DNA from: Anaerolineae bacterium | Lineage (GTDB): Bacteria > Chloroflexota > Anaerolineae > Aggregatilineales > Phototrophicaceae | Length of the DNA: 35,455 nt | Assembly (NCBI GenBank): GCA_012270545.1 | Contig: JAAXID010000025.1 | Location: 12,401 to 47,855, forward strand | Direction of reading: 5' to 3' | Part shown: one piece after another, positions 26,098-33,641 of the stretch | Layout: every line of letters starts with the position of its first letter | Numbering within the stretch: the first letter of the stretch is position 1 | The notes under the pieces: model-generated | The model's database searches: none | The model's input: only the letters and a program-made list of their open reading frames with translations | Told to the model about the DNA's origin: nothing | Program-made: the position numbers and the translations under genes

Positions 26098-26225
26098 TAG
26101 GTGCATCCCCCCCATCCCCCGGCCCCTTCCCCGACGGGTCTGTGTCTACGCAACCCCACCAGGAGGCAAGGGGAGTAATTCAAACCCTCGCAAACGATAA
26201 GTGAAGCCCCTCCCTCCGCTCTGCG
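26098..26225. repeat. C-rich hairpin repeat with a nested GCGTAGACAC element
   Basis: CCCCATCCCCCGGCCCCTTCC starts at 26111; the right arm (GGAGGCAAGGGGAG) lies at about 26161-26175. In the loop a reverse-oriented GCGTAGACAC element is inserted (GGGTCTGTGTCTACGCAACC, 26136-26155). The same nesting, in the other orientation, is seen at 253-366. It sits directly in front of the ATPase start. Confidence 0.75.
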
Positions 26226-26263
26226 GCGGACTGTTCTCGTTTATGTCTAGAGCCTTGAATCTA

Positions 26264-26281
26264 CTCGATTTCAGAATCGAG
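26264..26281. promoter_or_regulatory. Short perfect inverted repeat upstream of the secreted Cys-rich gene
   Basis: CTCGATT-tcag-AATCGAG: perfect 7-base arms and a 4-base loop, about 67 bases before the strong ribosome site at 26348. It could be an operator or an upstream terminator of minus-strand transcription; there is no T run, so I favour neither. Confidence 0.3.
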
Positions 26282-26377
26282 CGCAAGTGAAAAATCATTT
26301 GCAAAATTTACGTGTCGTTGATAAGTTGGAAGCCATCGAAGAACAGCGAAGGAGGTTATGATAAGAGAATAGTTTTA

Positions 26378-26737
26378 ATGATGGTGGTACTGCTGGTCGG
26401 GGGACTGTTGGCTGGCTCTGCATTTGCGCAGGATGAAACATCTTTATCACTTGACACCAACTGCTTGGCTGATTTGGATCTGTCAAGCATCGGGGTCAGT
26501 GAGGATGTTTTATATTCCAGTCTGGTTAATGCGCTCTATGGCTTCGATCTGGCTGGTGGCGGCGGCTTGCAGGAAGAGGGCGCACACGCACAGTTCTGCA
26601 CTTACAACCAGGGCTATGAAAACTGTGGCTCGTGTTTGACCACGACGTGGGGCGAGAAACGAAGGATTTTTTATCAGGAATGGTGGTGCTTGGGCATTAG
26701 GGTTTGGCGCAATGAAAAATGCCGCTCCTGCGGATAG
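26378..26737 (+). CDS. Small secreted Cys-rich protein of unknown function
   Basis: About 119 residues from the ATG at 26378. The N-terminus MMVVLLVGGLLAGSAFAQDE is a signal peptide with an AFA cleavage site. The mature part holds seven Cys, including two C-x2-C pairs (NCGSC and KCRSC), plus Trp-rich IFYQEWWCLGIRVW: possibly a disulfide-bonded or metal-binding secreted peptide. The start is uncertain: a near-perfect ribosome site, GAAGGAGGTT at 26348-26357, precedes an out-of-frame ATG (26358) that stops after four codons. The main frame is open upstream to a GTG at 26312. It is the only plus-strand gene in a long minus-strand run and lies in a visibly more AT-rich patch. Confidence 0.6.
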   Translation: MMVVLLVGGLLAGSAFAQDETSLSLDTNCLADLDLSSIGVSEDVLYSSLVNALYGFDLAGGGGLQEEGAHAQFCTYNQGYENCGSCLTTTWGEKRRIFYQEWWCLGIRVWRNEKCRSCG

Positions 26738-26812
26738 CTTTTAGAGCCATCAGCTTGACAGCAACACCGTTCTAAAGCATTGAAGTCGTCCGATTTTGAG
26801 ACTGCTTCTCCC

Positions 26813-27034
26813 CTACTCTGATAGGGGGCCGCTGGAAAACAGTCTTTCTCGGTATATGCAGTGCGCGTAGCCACGAGCTTCTTCTTCAGGAAACATCTTG
26901 TCCCAAGTGACTTTAAAATGCAGGAATGATCCTACGGATACGACGGCCTGGGTCACGAGAAGGACGGCTATGAAGATCAAGATACGGGCTTTAATCTTCT
27001 CATACTTGGTCATGCCGCTGCGTTTCTTTTTCAC
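26813..27034 (-). CDS. Small single-pass membrane protein
   Basis: About 73 residues starting at GTG 27034 (MKKKRSGMTKYEKIKAR), or 66 from the ATG at 27013. One hydrophobic helix, ILIFIAVLLVTQAVVSVGSF, follows a strongly basic N-terminus, then a short polar tail with EEEARGYAHCIYRERL. The GTG overlaps by GTGA the stop of a nine-codon leader frame with a strong ribosome site, a layout of translational coupling. The gene sits between the dppC-type permease and the fused ATPase. No homologous family is recognised. Confidence is moderate because the protein is short. Confidence 0.5.
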   Translation of the reverse strand: MKKKRSGMTKYEKIKARILIFIAVLLVTQAVVSVGSFLHFKVTWDKMFPEEEARGYAHCIYRERLFSSGPLSE

Positions 27035-27060
27035 TTGCGGTTGGCCTCTTCCTTCTGCAT
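27031..27060 (-). other. Nine-codon leader frame before the small membrane protein
   Basis: ATG at 27060 follows GGGAGGT (27073-27067) at 6-base spacing, the best ribosome site in this patch. It encodes MQKEEANRK and stops at 27031-27033, where GTGA gives an overlapping start for the 73-residue frame. It may be a coupling leader, or the real N-terminus broken by a one-base indel near the GAAAAAG run. Confidence 0.45.
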
Positions 27061-27155
27061 GGTCGTACCTCCCGCTTATTGATCCTGTTGTATAATTGAA
27101 ATCGAGCTTTATGGGAGGGTGGGGGCAAAAACCAGAAAATACGACTATCATCCGT

Positions 27156-28136
27156 TTACATCCGCCGCAAGCGAGGAAACAGCACTTCTTCGTAACCGCG
27201 CCCGATGAAGAAACCCGCCATCACCGTCAGCATGATGCACACGCCGGGCGGCACGATCCAGTAAAAAGCCTCGCGCGAGAGCGCCAGGGAGTTGAAGGCG
27301 TCCTGCAACATGAAGCCCCAGCTGATCGTCTCCGGATCGCTAAAGCCGAGGAAACTGACGCTCGCTTCAGTCAGGATCGCCCAGGCGATGGCGAAGGAGC
27401 CATATAGAAATGAAAGCGGCAAGATGCTGGGCGCGATATAAACGAAGATGATGCGCAGGTCGCTGGCGCCAGAGACGCGCGCCGCGCTGACGAAAGCTTG
27501 CTCCTTGATGACCAGGACTTGAGAGCGGATGACGCGGCCCGTGTCGCGCCATAGAAGCACCGCCATCGCCACCACCACATTCCAGATGCTGGGATCCAGA
27601 AAAGCTGAGACTACAATAATGAAGGGGATGAATGGGATGCCGAAGGCGACATCGGCAGCGCGCATCAATATGGCATCGACCCAGCCGCCATAATAACCCG
27701 CCAGCAGGCCGACCACTGTGCCGATGACAGCCACCGCCGCCGCCGCCGAGAAACCGACCAGCAGCGCCGAGCGCGCCCCGTGGATCAGCTGCGAATAGAT
27801 ATCGCGCCCGATGTTCGTCGTGCCCAGCAGGAAATCATTGCTGTAGCCCTCGGCTTCATCTTCGCCTGGTTCAGCCAGCCAATAAGGCATGGCGTCTTTG
27901 ATCCAGTCGCCCTCGTTGTTCTTGAGCGGCGTCAGCGGGTCGTTCGGGGCGATCTGAGGCGCGAATACAGCCACGATGGCGAAAACGGCAAAGACGAACA
28001 AGCCGAACAGCGCCATTTTGTCGCGCTGAAATACCTCGAGGTTGGTCTCCCACAGCTGGCGGATGGCTGAGCCTTGGCGAAACTGTATCGTTGCCTTGAC
28101 CGGCCGCTCGCCGCGAACGCTCGCTTCCTGTTGCAT
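27156..28136 (-). CDS. dppC: Dipeptide-type ABC transporter permease, DppC-like
   Basis: Inner-membrane permease of 326 residues with a short N-terminal cytosolic segment (LWETNLEVFQRDKMALFGL) and about six TM segments. The family signatures are NFLLGTTNIGRDIYSQLIHGARSAL (here NDFLLGTTNIGRD), GYYGGWVDAILMRAADV and SGASDLRIIFVYIAPSILP, the EAA-loop region that contacts the ATPase. AAGG lies about 8 bases before the ATG. It follows the DppB-like gene by 15 bases. The gene ends at 27156; the next genes are the two small frames and the fused ATPase. Confidence 0.93.
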   Translation of the reverse strand: MQQEASVRGERPVKATIQFRQGSAIRQLWETNLEVFQRDKMALFGLFVFAVFAIVAVFAPQIAPNDPLTPLKNNEGDWIKDAMPYWLAEPGEDEAEGYSNDFLLGTTNIGRDIYSQLIHGARSALLVGFSAAAAVAVIGTVVGLLAGYYGGWVDAILMRAADVAFGIPFIPFIIVVSAFLDPSIWNVVVAMAVLLWRDTGRVIRSQVLVIKEQAFVSAARVSGASDLRIIFVYIAPSILPLSFLYGSFAIAWAILTEASVSFLGFSDPETISWGFMLQDAFNSLALSREAFYWIVPPGVCIMLTVMAGFFIGRGYEEVLFPRLRRM

Positions 28137-28151
28137 CGTTCTACCTTCGCC

Positions 28152-29162
28152 TTAAGAAACCTGCGCCTGCGCCGATGCGCCGACGCGCGGGTCCAGCAGG
28201 CTGTACATGATATCGGCGATGAAATTCATGAACACAATAATGACCGCAATAAGGAAAAACGCGCCTTGAGCCAGCGGATAATCGGCTTGCTGGACCGCCC
28301 GCACCAGCGTGCGCCCAAGCCCGGGCCAGGAAAATACGTGCTCGATCACCACGTTGCCGCCGATGCTATAACCGATACCGAGCGTCAGCGCCGTCAGCAC
28401 CGGCAGCATGGCATTGCGCGCCGCCGTCTGGATCATCACGCGCCATTCGCTGTACCCCGCCAGCCGGCTCATGGTCACATAATCCTGATCCAGCACTTCA
28501 AGCATATTTGAACGCATCAACAGCAATGGCAGCCCGTGCAAATAAAGCGCCAGCGTGAAGGTGGGCAGGATCATGTGCCGCCAAAATACCGGCGAAGCCA
28601 GTTTGTCCCACTCCGTCTCCCAGCGGTAGCGCACCATCGGCGGTCCAATGCCGGAAGAGGGCAGCAACTTCCATTGGAAGGCGAAAAACGTCAGCAAGAG
28701 CATGCCAACCCAGAATTGCGGCGCTGCCCGCGTCATCAGCGTGAAGGTCGTGCCGACGCGTTCGATCATGCGGCCGCGCATGGCCGCCATCACAATGCCC
28801 CCCAGCACGCCCACGGCATAAGCCAGCAGCAGCGAAGTCAGCGTCAAATAAATGGTATTCGGCAGATCTGCGCCTAGGATATCCAGCACCGTCTTGCCGG
28901 AGTAGCTGAAGGTATCGCCCAAGTCGAGTTTGAGCAGGTTGACCAGGTAAATGATGTACTGCTCGCCAAGCGGCTTATCAAGCCCGAAGCGCGCGAGCAG
29001 CGCCGCTTCCTGCTGTTTGGTGAAAGTCGTGTCGATATAGCTGGCCAGCGGATTGCTCGGCGCCAGACGAAATAACAAAAAGAGCAATGTGACGATGATC
29101 CAGAGCACCATCACACTCTGCAGAAAACGCCCCAAGATGTAATAGGCGACGCCGCGGCTCAT
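28152..29162 (-). CDS. dppB: Dipeptide-type ABC transporter permease, DppB-like
   Basis: Inner-membrane permease of 336 residues, first permease of the importer. Landmarks are the N-terminal helix ILGRFLQSVMVLWIIVTLLF, LLFRLAPSNPL, LLARFGLDKPLGEQYIIYL (typical extracytoplasmic loop), LKLDLGDTFSYSGKTV and the EAA-loop SRLAGYSEWRVMIQTAARNA. The start is preceded by only a weak GAAAAAG site, which, with the hairpin just upstream, suggests lower expression than the binding protein. It lies 196 bases after the binding protein gene, with repeats between. Confidence 0.94.
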   Translation of the reverse strand: MSRGVAYYILGRFLQSVMVLWIIVTLLFLLFRLAPSNPLASYIDTTFTKQQEAALLARFGLDKPLGEQYIIYLVNLLKLDLGDTFSYSGKTVLDILGADLPNTIYLTLTSLLLAYAVGVLGGIVMAAMRGRMIERVGTTFTLMTRAAPQFWVGMLLLTFFAFQWKLLPSSGIGPPMVRYRWETEWDKLASPVFWRHMILPTFTLALYLHGLPLLLMRSNMLEVLDQDYVTMSRLAGYSEWRVMIQTAARNAMLPVLTALTLGIGYSIGGNVVIEHVFSWPGLGRTLVRAVQQADYPLAQGAFFLIAVIIVFMNFIADIMYSLLDPRVGASAQAQVS

Positions 29163-29358
29163 GCTTTTTCTACCCCATCCCCGGCCCCTTCCCCAGCGAG
29201 CTAGGGAAGGGGAGTCTTGATTGGGTTTTCGGGCGACGCAACGGGTCGCGTAGACATTGACCGCCAGTCGCCCCTACGTGTTCCGACATACGCGATATAT
29301 GTAGGGGTCAGCCACTGGCTGACCCGTTACCTAGACTATTGCGCTTTGACCGGGCGAC
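29163..29358. repeat. Composite repeat spacer with hairpins between binding protein and permease
   Basis: Contains the C-rich hairpin (arms 29185-29193 and 29204-29212), a GCGTAGACAC-type element at 29243-29262 (GCGTAGACATTG variant), CCCCTAC/GTAGGGG arms (29271-29277 and 29301-29307) and a perfect GGGTCAGCC-act-GGCTGACCC stem at 29305-29325. On the minus strand the stem is about 34 bases past the binding protein stop. It has no U run, so it looks like a mRNA-stabilising or REP-type hairpin rather than a classic terminator. Confidence 0.75.
29305..29325. terminator. Perfect 9-base-pair hairpin after the binding protein gene
   Basis: GGGTCAGCC, loop ACT, GGCTGACCC. It could act as a partial terminator or a 3' mRNA stabiliser, letting the binding protein be made in excess over the permeases; no T tract follows on the minus strand. 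Confidence 0.4.
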
Positions 29359-31077
29359 TCAGTTCCCCGGGTAATGCAGACGTCCCTCGTCGTCCCAGCT
29401 GTAGCCGGCGCCATCCAACAAGGCGCGCGCGCCCTCGATGCTGAAGTCGTATGTCGGCAGATCTTCGCATTGGCGCCAGTATTCCAGCGCGGCCGAGACG
29501 AAGCTGTCGGCCGGCGCCGCCAGGCCGTTGAAGATGTTGTCGATGATGAACTCCTGCGGAATGGTATGCGCGATCGCCTGACGGAAGTTCACGTCGTCGA
29601 AGGGCGCATAGCGCACGTTGAAGGCGAAATAGTTGAAACCGATGCTGATCGCCGAGAACAGATCGAGGTGTTCGTTGTCGGCGACGATTTGCTGCAGCAC
29701 ACCGGGGTCACCAGGCCATTCCCAGAGGAAGTTCATCTCGCCGGCTTGAATCTGCCCCAGCGTCGCTTCCTGGTTCGGCAAGACGTTCATAATCCAGGCA
29801 TCGATTTGGGGACGCGCCCAATGATCGTCGAAAGCCTCGAGGAAGACGTACTCGTTCACATCAAAGGCGACGTACTTGAAGGGACCGGAGCCGATCGGAA
29901 TTTCTTCCTGGATCGAATCGGCATCGGCGTCATCCCGCGTCAGCAGGTCGTTGATGATCGGTTCCCAGATGTGCTTGGGAATCAAGTTGAGCTTGGCCAG
30001 CGAACTGGTCTCGAAAGCCGCCGACGGTGTATGCAGCGTGAAGCGCAGCGACAGGTCGTCGATAATCTCGATATTGGCAACGTTGCGCGCGAAGGGGTGA
30101 TAGTCGGGCGCTTCCGGCCGGAACTCTTCCTTGCCATCTTCGTCCACCTGCGTTGTGCCGGCCAGAGCGGCTTCAAACGAGTAGGCGGCATCATCGGACT
30201 GCACGTCCTCGCCGTCATGCCACTTCATGCCCGCGCGCAAAGTGACGACCACATTCAGCGGATCTTCCCAGACGACGCTCTCGGCCGCCCAGGGCTCGGG
30301 CACGCCAATCGGGTTGATGCGCATCAGACGGTCCCAGGTCATCTCGGTTACGCGGCTGGGCGCGTCGCCGGCGATTTCCAGCGGGTTGAAGGAATTCAGG
30401 AAGGAAGTCGTCGAGGTGATCAGCGTCTTGTCATCCGTGGTCGGCTCGATGCCGATCCAGGTCCAGAAGTTGTGCACGCCGATGCCAGCCTGCGTCGTGA
30501 TGCTGTCCGGATTGAAGACAGCCGTGTTGACCACCTGCGGCGTCAGCGGGTGAATGAAGTAAGCGTTCACCATATCGTTGCGGATGATCTGCTGCGCCTC
30601 GCAGATGATATCCAGACGTGCTTCCTTATCAGCCACTTCCACACGCTGCGCTTCCGCCAGGGCGTCATACGCAGGATTGTTGTAGCCGATGAAGTTGTAA
30701 CCGCCATCCCGCACGCTCGAATGGAAGAGGTTGTAGGTGAACTCGTCCGGATCGGAACGCTCGGGGCGGCCGACCATACGCCAGTGGGTCATCTGGAAGG
30801 GACGCTCCGCGCGGCCTTCGCCTTCGACGCGGCTGTACCAGATTTCATCGATCAACTGCGCCCAGGGGATGGCGCGGTGTTCGACCTCCAGCCCCAGCTC
30901 GCGCATGTTCTCGACGACCAGGCGCGTGGTCTCATATTCGATCGGGCGCTCCGCCTGCGTCACCGAATGCACGATGATCGGCGGAACAACTTCGCCCATC
31001 GACTGCGATGTCACCGGCAACGCGAGTACCAGCATCATCAGCGCCAGGACAACTAGACTTAAAAGTTTTCTGCTCAT
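29359..31077 (-). CDS. Solute-binding protein, family 5 (peptide type), apparently circularly permuted
   Basis: Extracytoplasmic receptor, 572 residues, for the DppBC importer that follows. A signal peptide covers about residues 1-25 (MSRKLLSLVVLALMMLVLAL, PVTSQS). The domain order is unusual. Residues about 33-212 resemble the C-terminal part of the family (VVENMRELGLEVEHR; HWRMVGRPERSDPDEF; GYNNPAYDALAEA; CEAQQIIRNDMV). Residues about 217-572 resemble the N-terminal and central parts (SFLNSFNPL; TLRAGMKWHDGEDVQSDDAAY; NYFAFNVRYAPFDDVNFRQA), ending at ARALLDGAGYSWDDEGRLH. In usual members that last segment continues into the material placed here at the front. AGGAG lies 10 bases before the ATG. 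The ligand is unknown. Confidence 0.88.
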   Translation of the reverse strand: MSRKLLSLVVLALMMLVLALPVTSQSMGEVVPPIIVHSVTQAERPIEYETTRLVVENMRELGLEVEHRAIPWAQLIDEIWYSRVEGEGRAERPFQMTHWRMVGRPERSDPDEFTYNLFHSSVRDGGYNFIGYNNPAYDALAEAQRVEVADKEARLDIICEAQQIIRNDMVNAYFIHPLTPQVVNTAVFNPDSITTQAGIGVHNFWTWIGIEPTTDDKTLITSTTSFLNSFNPLEIAGDAPSRVTEMTWDRLMRINPIGVPEPWAAESVVWEDPLNVVVTLRAGMKWHDGEDVQSDDAAYSFEAALAGTTQVDEDGKEEFRPEAPDYHPFARNVANIEIIDDLSLRFTLHTPSAAFETSSLAKLNLIPKHIWEPIINDLLTRDDADADSIQEEIPIGSGPFKYVAFDVNEYVFLEAFDDHWARPQIDAWIMNVLPNQEATLGQIQAGEMNFLWEWPGDPGVLQQIVADNEHLDLFSAISIGFNYFAFNVRYAPFDDVNFRQAIAHTIPQEFIIDNIFNGLAAPADSFVSAALEYWRQCEDLPTYDFSIEGARALLDGAGYSWDDEGRLHYPGN

Positions 31078-31122
31078 GGTTTGCTGTTCTCCTTATAATT
31101 CACATGGCAAGATTAACGAAAA

Positions 31123-31136
31123 AAGCGCTCACGCTT
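31123..31136. promoter_or_regulatory. Small inverted repeat upstream of the binding protein gene
   Basis: AAGCG-ctca-CGCTT lies about 46 bases before the start of the binding protein on the minus strand, in a 138-base non-coding gap that also holds TTGACA on that strand (31184-31179). It is short, so only a candidate operator. Confidence 0.25.
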
Positions 31137-31215
31137 GAAACTTTGCTGATTCTAACCCACCTCCTTCGATAAATGACCTGTCAATTCCAGACAGTAAACA
31201 AGTATGACTTTTTCC

Positions 31216-32307
31216 CTAGGACAATTGCAAATGCCCCAGTCCGGCGCAGAAGCCGATTTGCGCCTTCGGCGACAGCGCATCCAGCCGTTCGATGACCGCG
31301 CGCGCTTCGTCGCCGGCGAGCAGTTGGGGATTACCAGCGGCGTCGAGAAGGGCGGGCTGCAGAGAATACTGCGCCTCTCCCGTTTCTTTTAGGTCCGCGA
31401 GCGCGATTACCGTCTCCGACCATTCACGGTTGCGCCGATCGACAGTAACTGAATACGGCGCGTTGCGGCTGACCGGCGTCTCGCGCATTGGCCCCTTGTT
31501 GTGATGAAAGACGAAATTGCCCAAGCTGTAAAAGATTGGTTTCCCCTTATAGGACTCAACTTCCTGCAAAGAATGCGGATGATGCCCGACGATAACATCA
31601 GCGCCGGCATCAATCAATGCGTGGCCAACTTCAAGCTGATAATCGGCCAGGCCATCTTGAAAGCGCGGACGCCAGAAGGGCGGCACGCCCCAGTGCATCG
31701 CTACCACGACAAAGTCGGCCGCAGCGCGAGCGGCGTCGATCGCGTCGATCGCCCGCTCCAGATCTTCGCGCCAGGCGCGCGTGAACACATAGGGCGCGCT
31801 GCCCGGTTGCTCCAGGCTCGCCGGCGGATCGAGATGATAGGACTCGGAGACCTGAATCGGCGCGACGCCGGGCCGCCCTTCGGCCGCGGCGGAACCAGGT
31901 CCTAATGTAGATGTCGCGCCGAGGAAGGCAACTCTTAATTTGCCGAGGGTTAAGATCTCCGCGCGCCAAGCCTCAGCGAGATCCGCGCCCGCGCCGACAT
32001 GGGGCAGGGCATGTTCCTGCAAATGCCGCAGCGTGTCGAAAAAGGCGACTTCGCCAAAATCCCACATGTGATTGTTCGCCAGCGTCACGATGTCGAAGCC
32101 CATATCGACTACATCCGAAAGTAATTCGGGCGGCATGCGCATATTGATCCACTTGTCGATCGGCGTCCCCCGCTCGGAAACCGGCGTCTCCAGGTTGCCA
32201 AAGGCGATGTCAGTGGAATTTAGCAAGGACGCGAGAGCCGAAAGTTCGGCGGATTGCGGAAGCGCCGCCTGCAAGAATATATCGCCGACCATCGCTATCG
32301 TCGCCAT
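31216..32307 (-). CDS. CapA-family metallophosphoesterase-like protein
   Basis: About 363 residues of the CapA/poly-gamma-glutamate-synthesis-protein family (calcineurin-like fold). Metal-binding motifs are seen in order: AMVGDIFL, FGNLETPV, TLANNHMWDFGE, MHWGVPP, and VGHHPHSLQEVE, then YSLGNFVF. There is no signal peptide, so an outer or membrane polymer role is not implied; many family members are cytosolic enzymes of unknown substrate. I chose the ATG at 32307 (MATIAMVGD) with GGAA upstream; earlier in-frame starts (to 32400) would overlap the end of the amidohydrolase. It follows the amidohydrolase stop by 19 bases, so they form an operon. Confidence 0.9.
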   Translation of the reverse strand: MATIAMVGDIFLQAALPQSAELSALASLLNSTDIAFGNLETPVSERGTPIDKWINMRMPPELLSDVVDMGFDIVTLANNHMWDFGEVAFFDTLRHLQEHALPHVGAGADLAEAWRAEILTLGKLRVAFLGATSTLGPGSAAAEGRPGVAPIQVSESYHLDPPASLEQPGSAPYVFTRAWREDLERAIDAIDAARAAADFVVVAMHWGVPPFWRPRFQDGLADYQLEVGHALIDAGADVIVGHHPHSLQEVESYKGKPIFYSLGNFVFHHNKGPMRETPVSRNAPYSVTVDRRNREWSETVIALADLKETGEAQYSLQPALLDAAGNPQLLAGDEARAVIERLDALSPKAQIGFCAGLGHLQLS

Positions 32308-32326
32308 TGTTGTTTCCGCGCGCTTG

Positions 32327-33544
32327 CTAAACCTTTTCGCCACCCTTGTAGACAGCGGCGATCTCCCGCAAATTGCGAATATCGACCAATGGGTCCGCAT
32401 CGAGCAGAAGCAGATCAGCGTACTTGCCCGCTTCTACCGTGCCGATCTCATCTTCCCAGCGCAAGATCTTGGCGTTATTGCGTGTTCCGATGGTGATCGC
32501 TTCCATCGCCGTCAAGTCGTTCTCGACCAGCAGCTCAAGCTCGCGCGCCAGGGCGAATTGGTGCGGCGCCAGCGGATTGCCGCCGGCATCAGTCCCGCAG
32601 CCAATGAAGACGCCTTTGGAACGCGCCAAGGCGATCGTCTTGCGGATCTGCTTGACGCCTTGCTCGATCATCGGTTTGCGCCGCTCGGCATCGGCCTGCT
32701 GAACGGGCGACAGCGGATAGCTCTCCAAATCGGGATTGCCGACGCCGACGGTCAACACCAAAGCTGCGCCATTCGCCACCATCATGTCGGCGGTTTCTTC
32801 ATCGAGATAAGTCCCGTGCTCAATTGTATCGACGCCGCCCAGCATGCAATTGCGGATGCCGCCGGTGCCATGGCAATGCGCCGCCACGTGACGTCCCATC
32901 ATGTGCGCGACTTCGGTGACCGCCGAGATCTCTTCGACCGTGAGCTGGCTCGCGTGGATATCCTGCCCGGGCGTGGCGCTGCCGCCGGTCGCCATCAGCT
33001 TGACCAGATCGGCGCCCGCTTTGATCTGCTCGCGCGCCGCCTTGCGCATCTCATCGGGCCCATCGGCTTCGCGGGCGATGAAATGCGCGTGGCCGCCCGT
33101 CATCGAAATGACGCGGCCGGAAAGTTTCATGCGCGGTCCGCGGATGAAGCCACGGTCGATGGCTTTGCGCAGCGACATTTCGATATGTTGCTCGCCGCCC
33201 ACATCGCGAATCGTCGTCACGCCTTGGGAAAGCGTACGCTCGCAGATATCCACCGCTTCCAGCACCAGATCATCGCGCGGCTTTTCGAGCAGGGTGAAGG
33301 TGCTTTCGTTGCCGTTGTAGCAGATGTGGATGTGGGCGTCGATCAGCCCGGGCATCAGCCACTTGCCAGTTGCGTCAACTTGCTCGACCTCCCCCCATTG
33401 CGCTGGGGTGACCGAGGGAGGTGGTAGATCCGCTGCGCTGCCTACCCAGACGATCCGCTCGCCTTCGACGTAAACCGCGGCGTCATTCAACGGCACACCG
33501 CCATTGCCATCAATCAGGGTCGCGCCTGTCAGTACAAATCCCAT
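32327..33544 (-). CDS. Amidohydrolase family protein (imidazolonepropionase/prolidase-like)
   Basis: TIM-barrel metal-dependent hydrolase, 405 residues. Metal ligands: HIH (His 71, His 73) in GLIDAHIHICYNG; Lys 182 in LVKLMATGGSATPG (the carbamylated-Lys position); His 223 and His 225 in AAHCHG; His 243 in IEHGTYLDEE; Asp 319 in CGTDAGG. The substrate could be a cyclic amide, Xaa-Pro dipeptide or similar; the nearby peptide-type importer favours a peptidase. Residues about 41-53 (PPPSVTPAQWGEV) interrupt the N-terminal beta sandwich and are read from a palindromic repeat (33386-33424). GGAG lies 6 bases before the ATG. It follows P5 by 97 bases. Confidence 0.93.
   Translation of the reverse strand: MGFVLTGATLIDGNGGVPLNDAAVYVEGERIVWVGSAADLPPPSVTPAQWGEVEQVDATGKWLMPGLIDAHIHICYNGNESTFTLLEKPRDDLVLEAVDICERTLSQGVTTIRDVGGEQHIEMSLRKAIDRGFIRGPRMKLSGRVISMTGGHAHFIAREADGPDEMRKAAREQIKAGADLVKLMATGGSATPGQDIHASQLTVEEISAVTEVAHMMGRHVAAHCHGTGGIRNCMLGGVDTIEHGTYLDEETADMMVANGAALVLTVGVGNPDLESYPLSPVQQADAERRKPMIEQGVKQIRKTIALARSKGVFIGCGTDAGGNPLAPHQFALARELELLVENDLTAMEAITIGTRNNAKILRWEDEIGTVEAGKYADLLLLDADPLVDIRNLREIAAVYKGGEKV
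33386..33424. repeat. Palindromic repeat inserted in frame in the amidohydrolase
   Basis: About 39 bases with a CCCATTGCGCTGGG core and outer arms ACCTCCC / GGGAGGT (33387-33393 and 33415-33421). It keeps the frame and adds about 13 residues (PPPSVTPAQWGEV) to a loop before EQVDATGKWLMPGLIDAH. The core matches the repeat at 25040-25050. Confidence 0.7.
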
Positions 33545-33641
33545 TTGATTCTCCTATTCGACCAAACTTAGCTTCAGATTGTGTCCACGATAATCATTCT
33601 TCCCGCATGAGGGAAGAGCCATGATTGTAGGCCATGGACAT

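Noticed and set aside
29374..31056. A 560-residue plus-strand frame antisense to the binding protein
   Set aside because: Composition and length reflect a GC-rich codon shadow; there are no domain motifs, and the minus-strand gene has clear homology.
32072..33427. A 451-residue plus-strand frame
   Set aside because: Antisense to the amidohydrolase and the CapA gene; no motifs.
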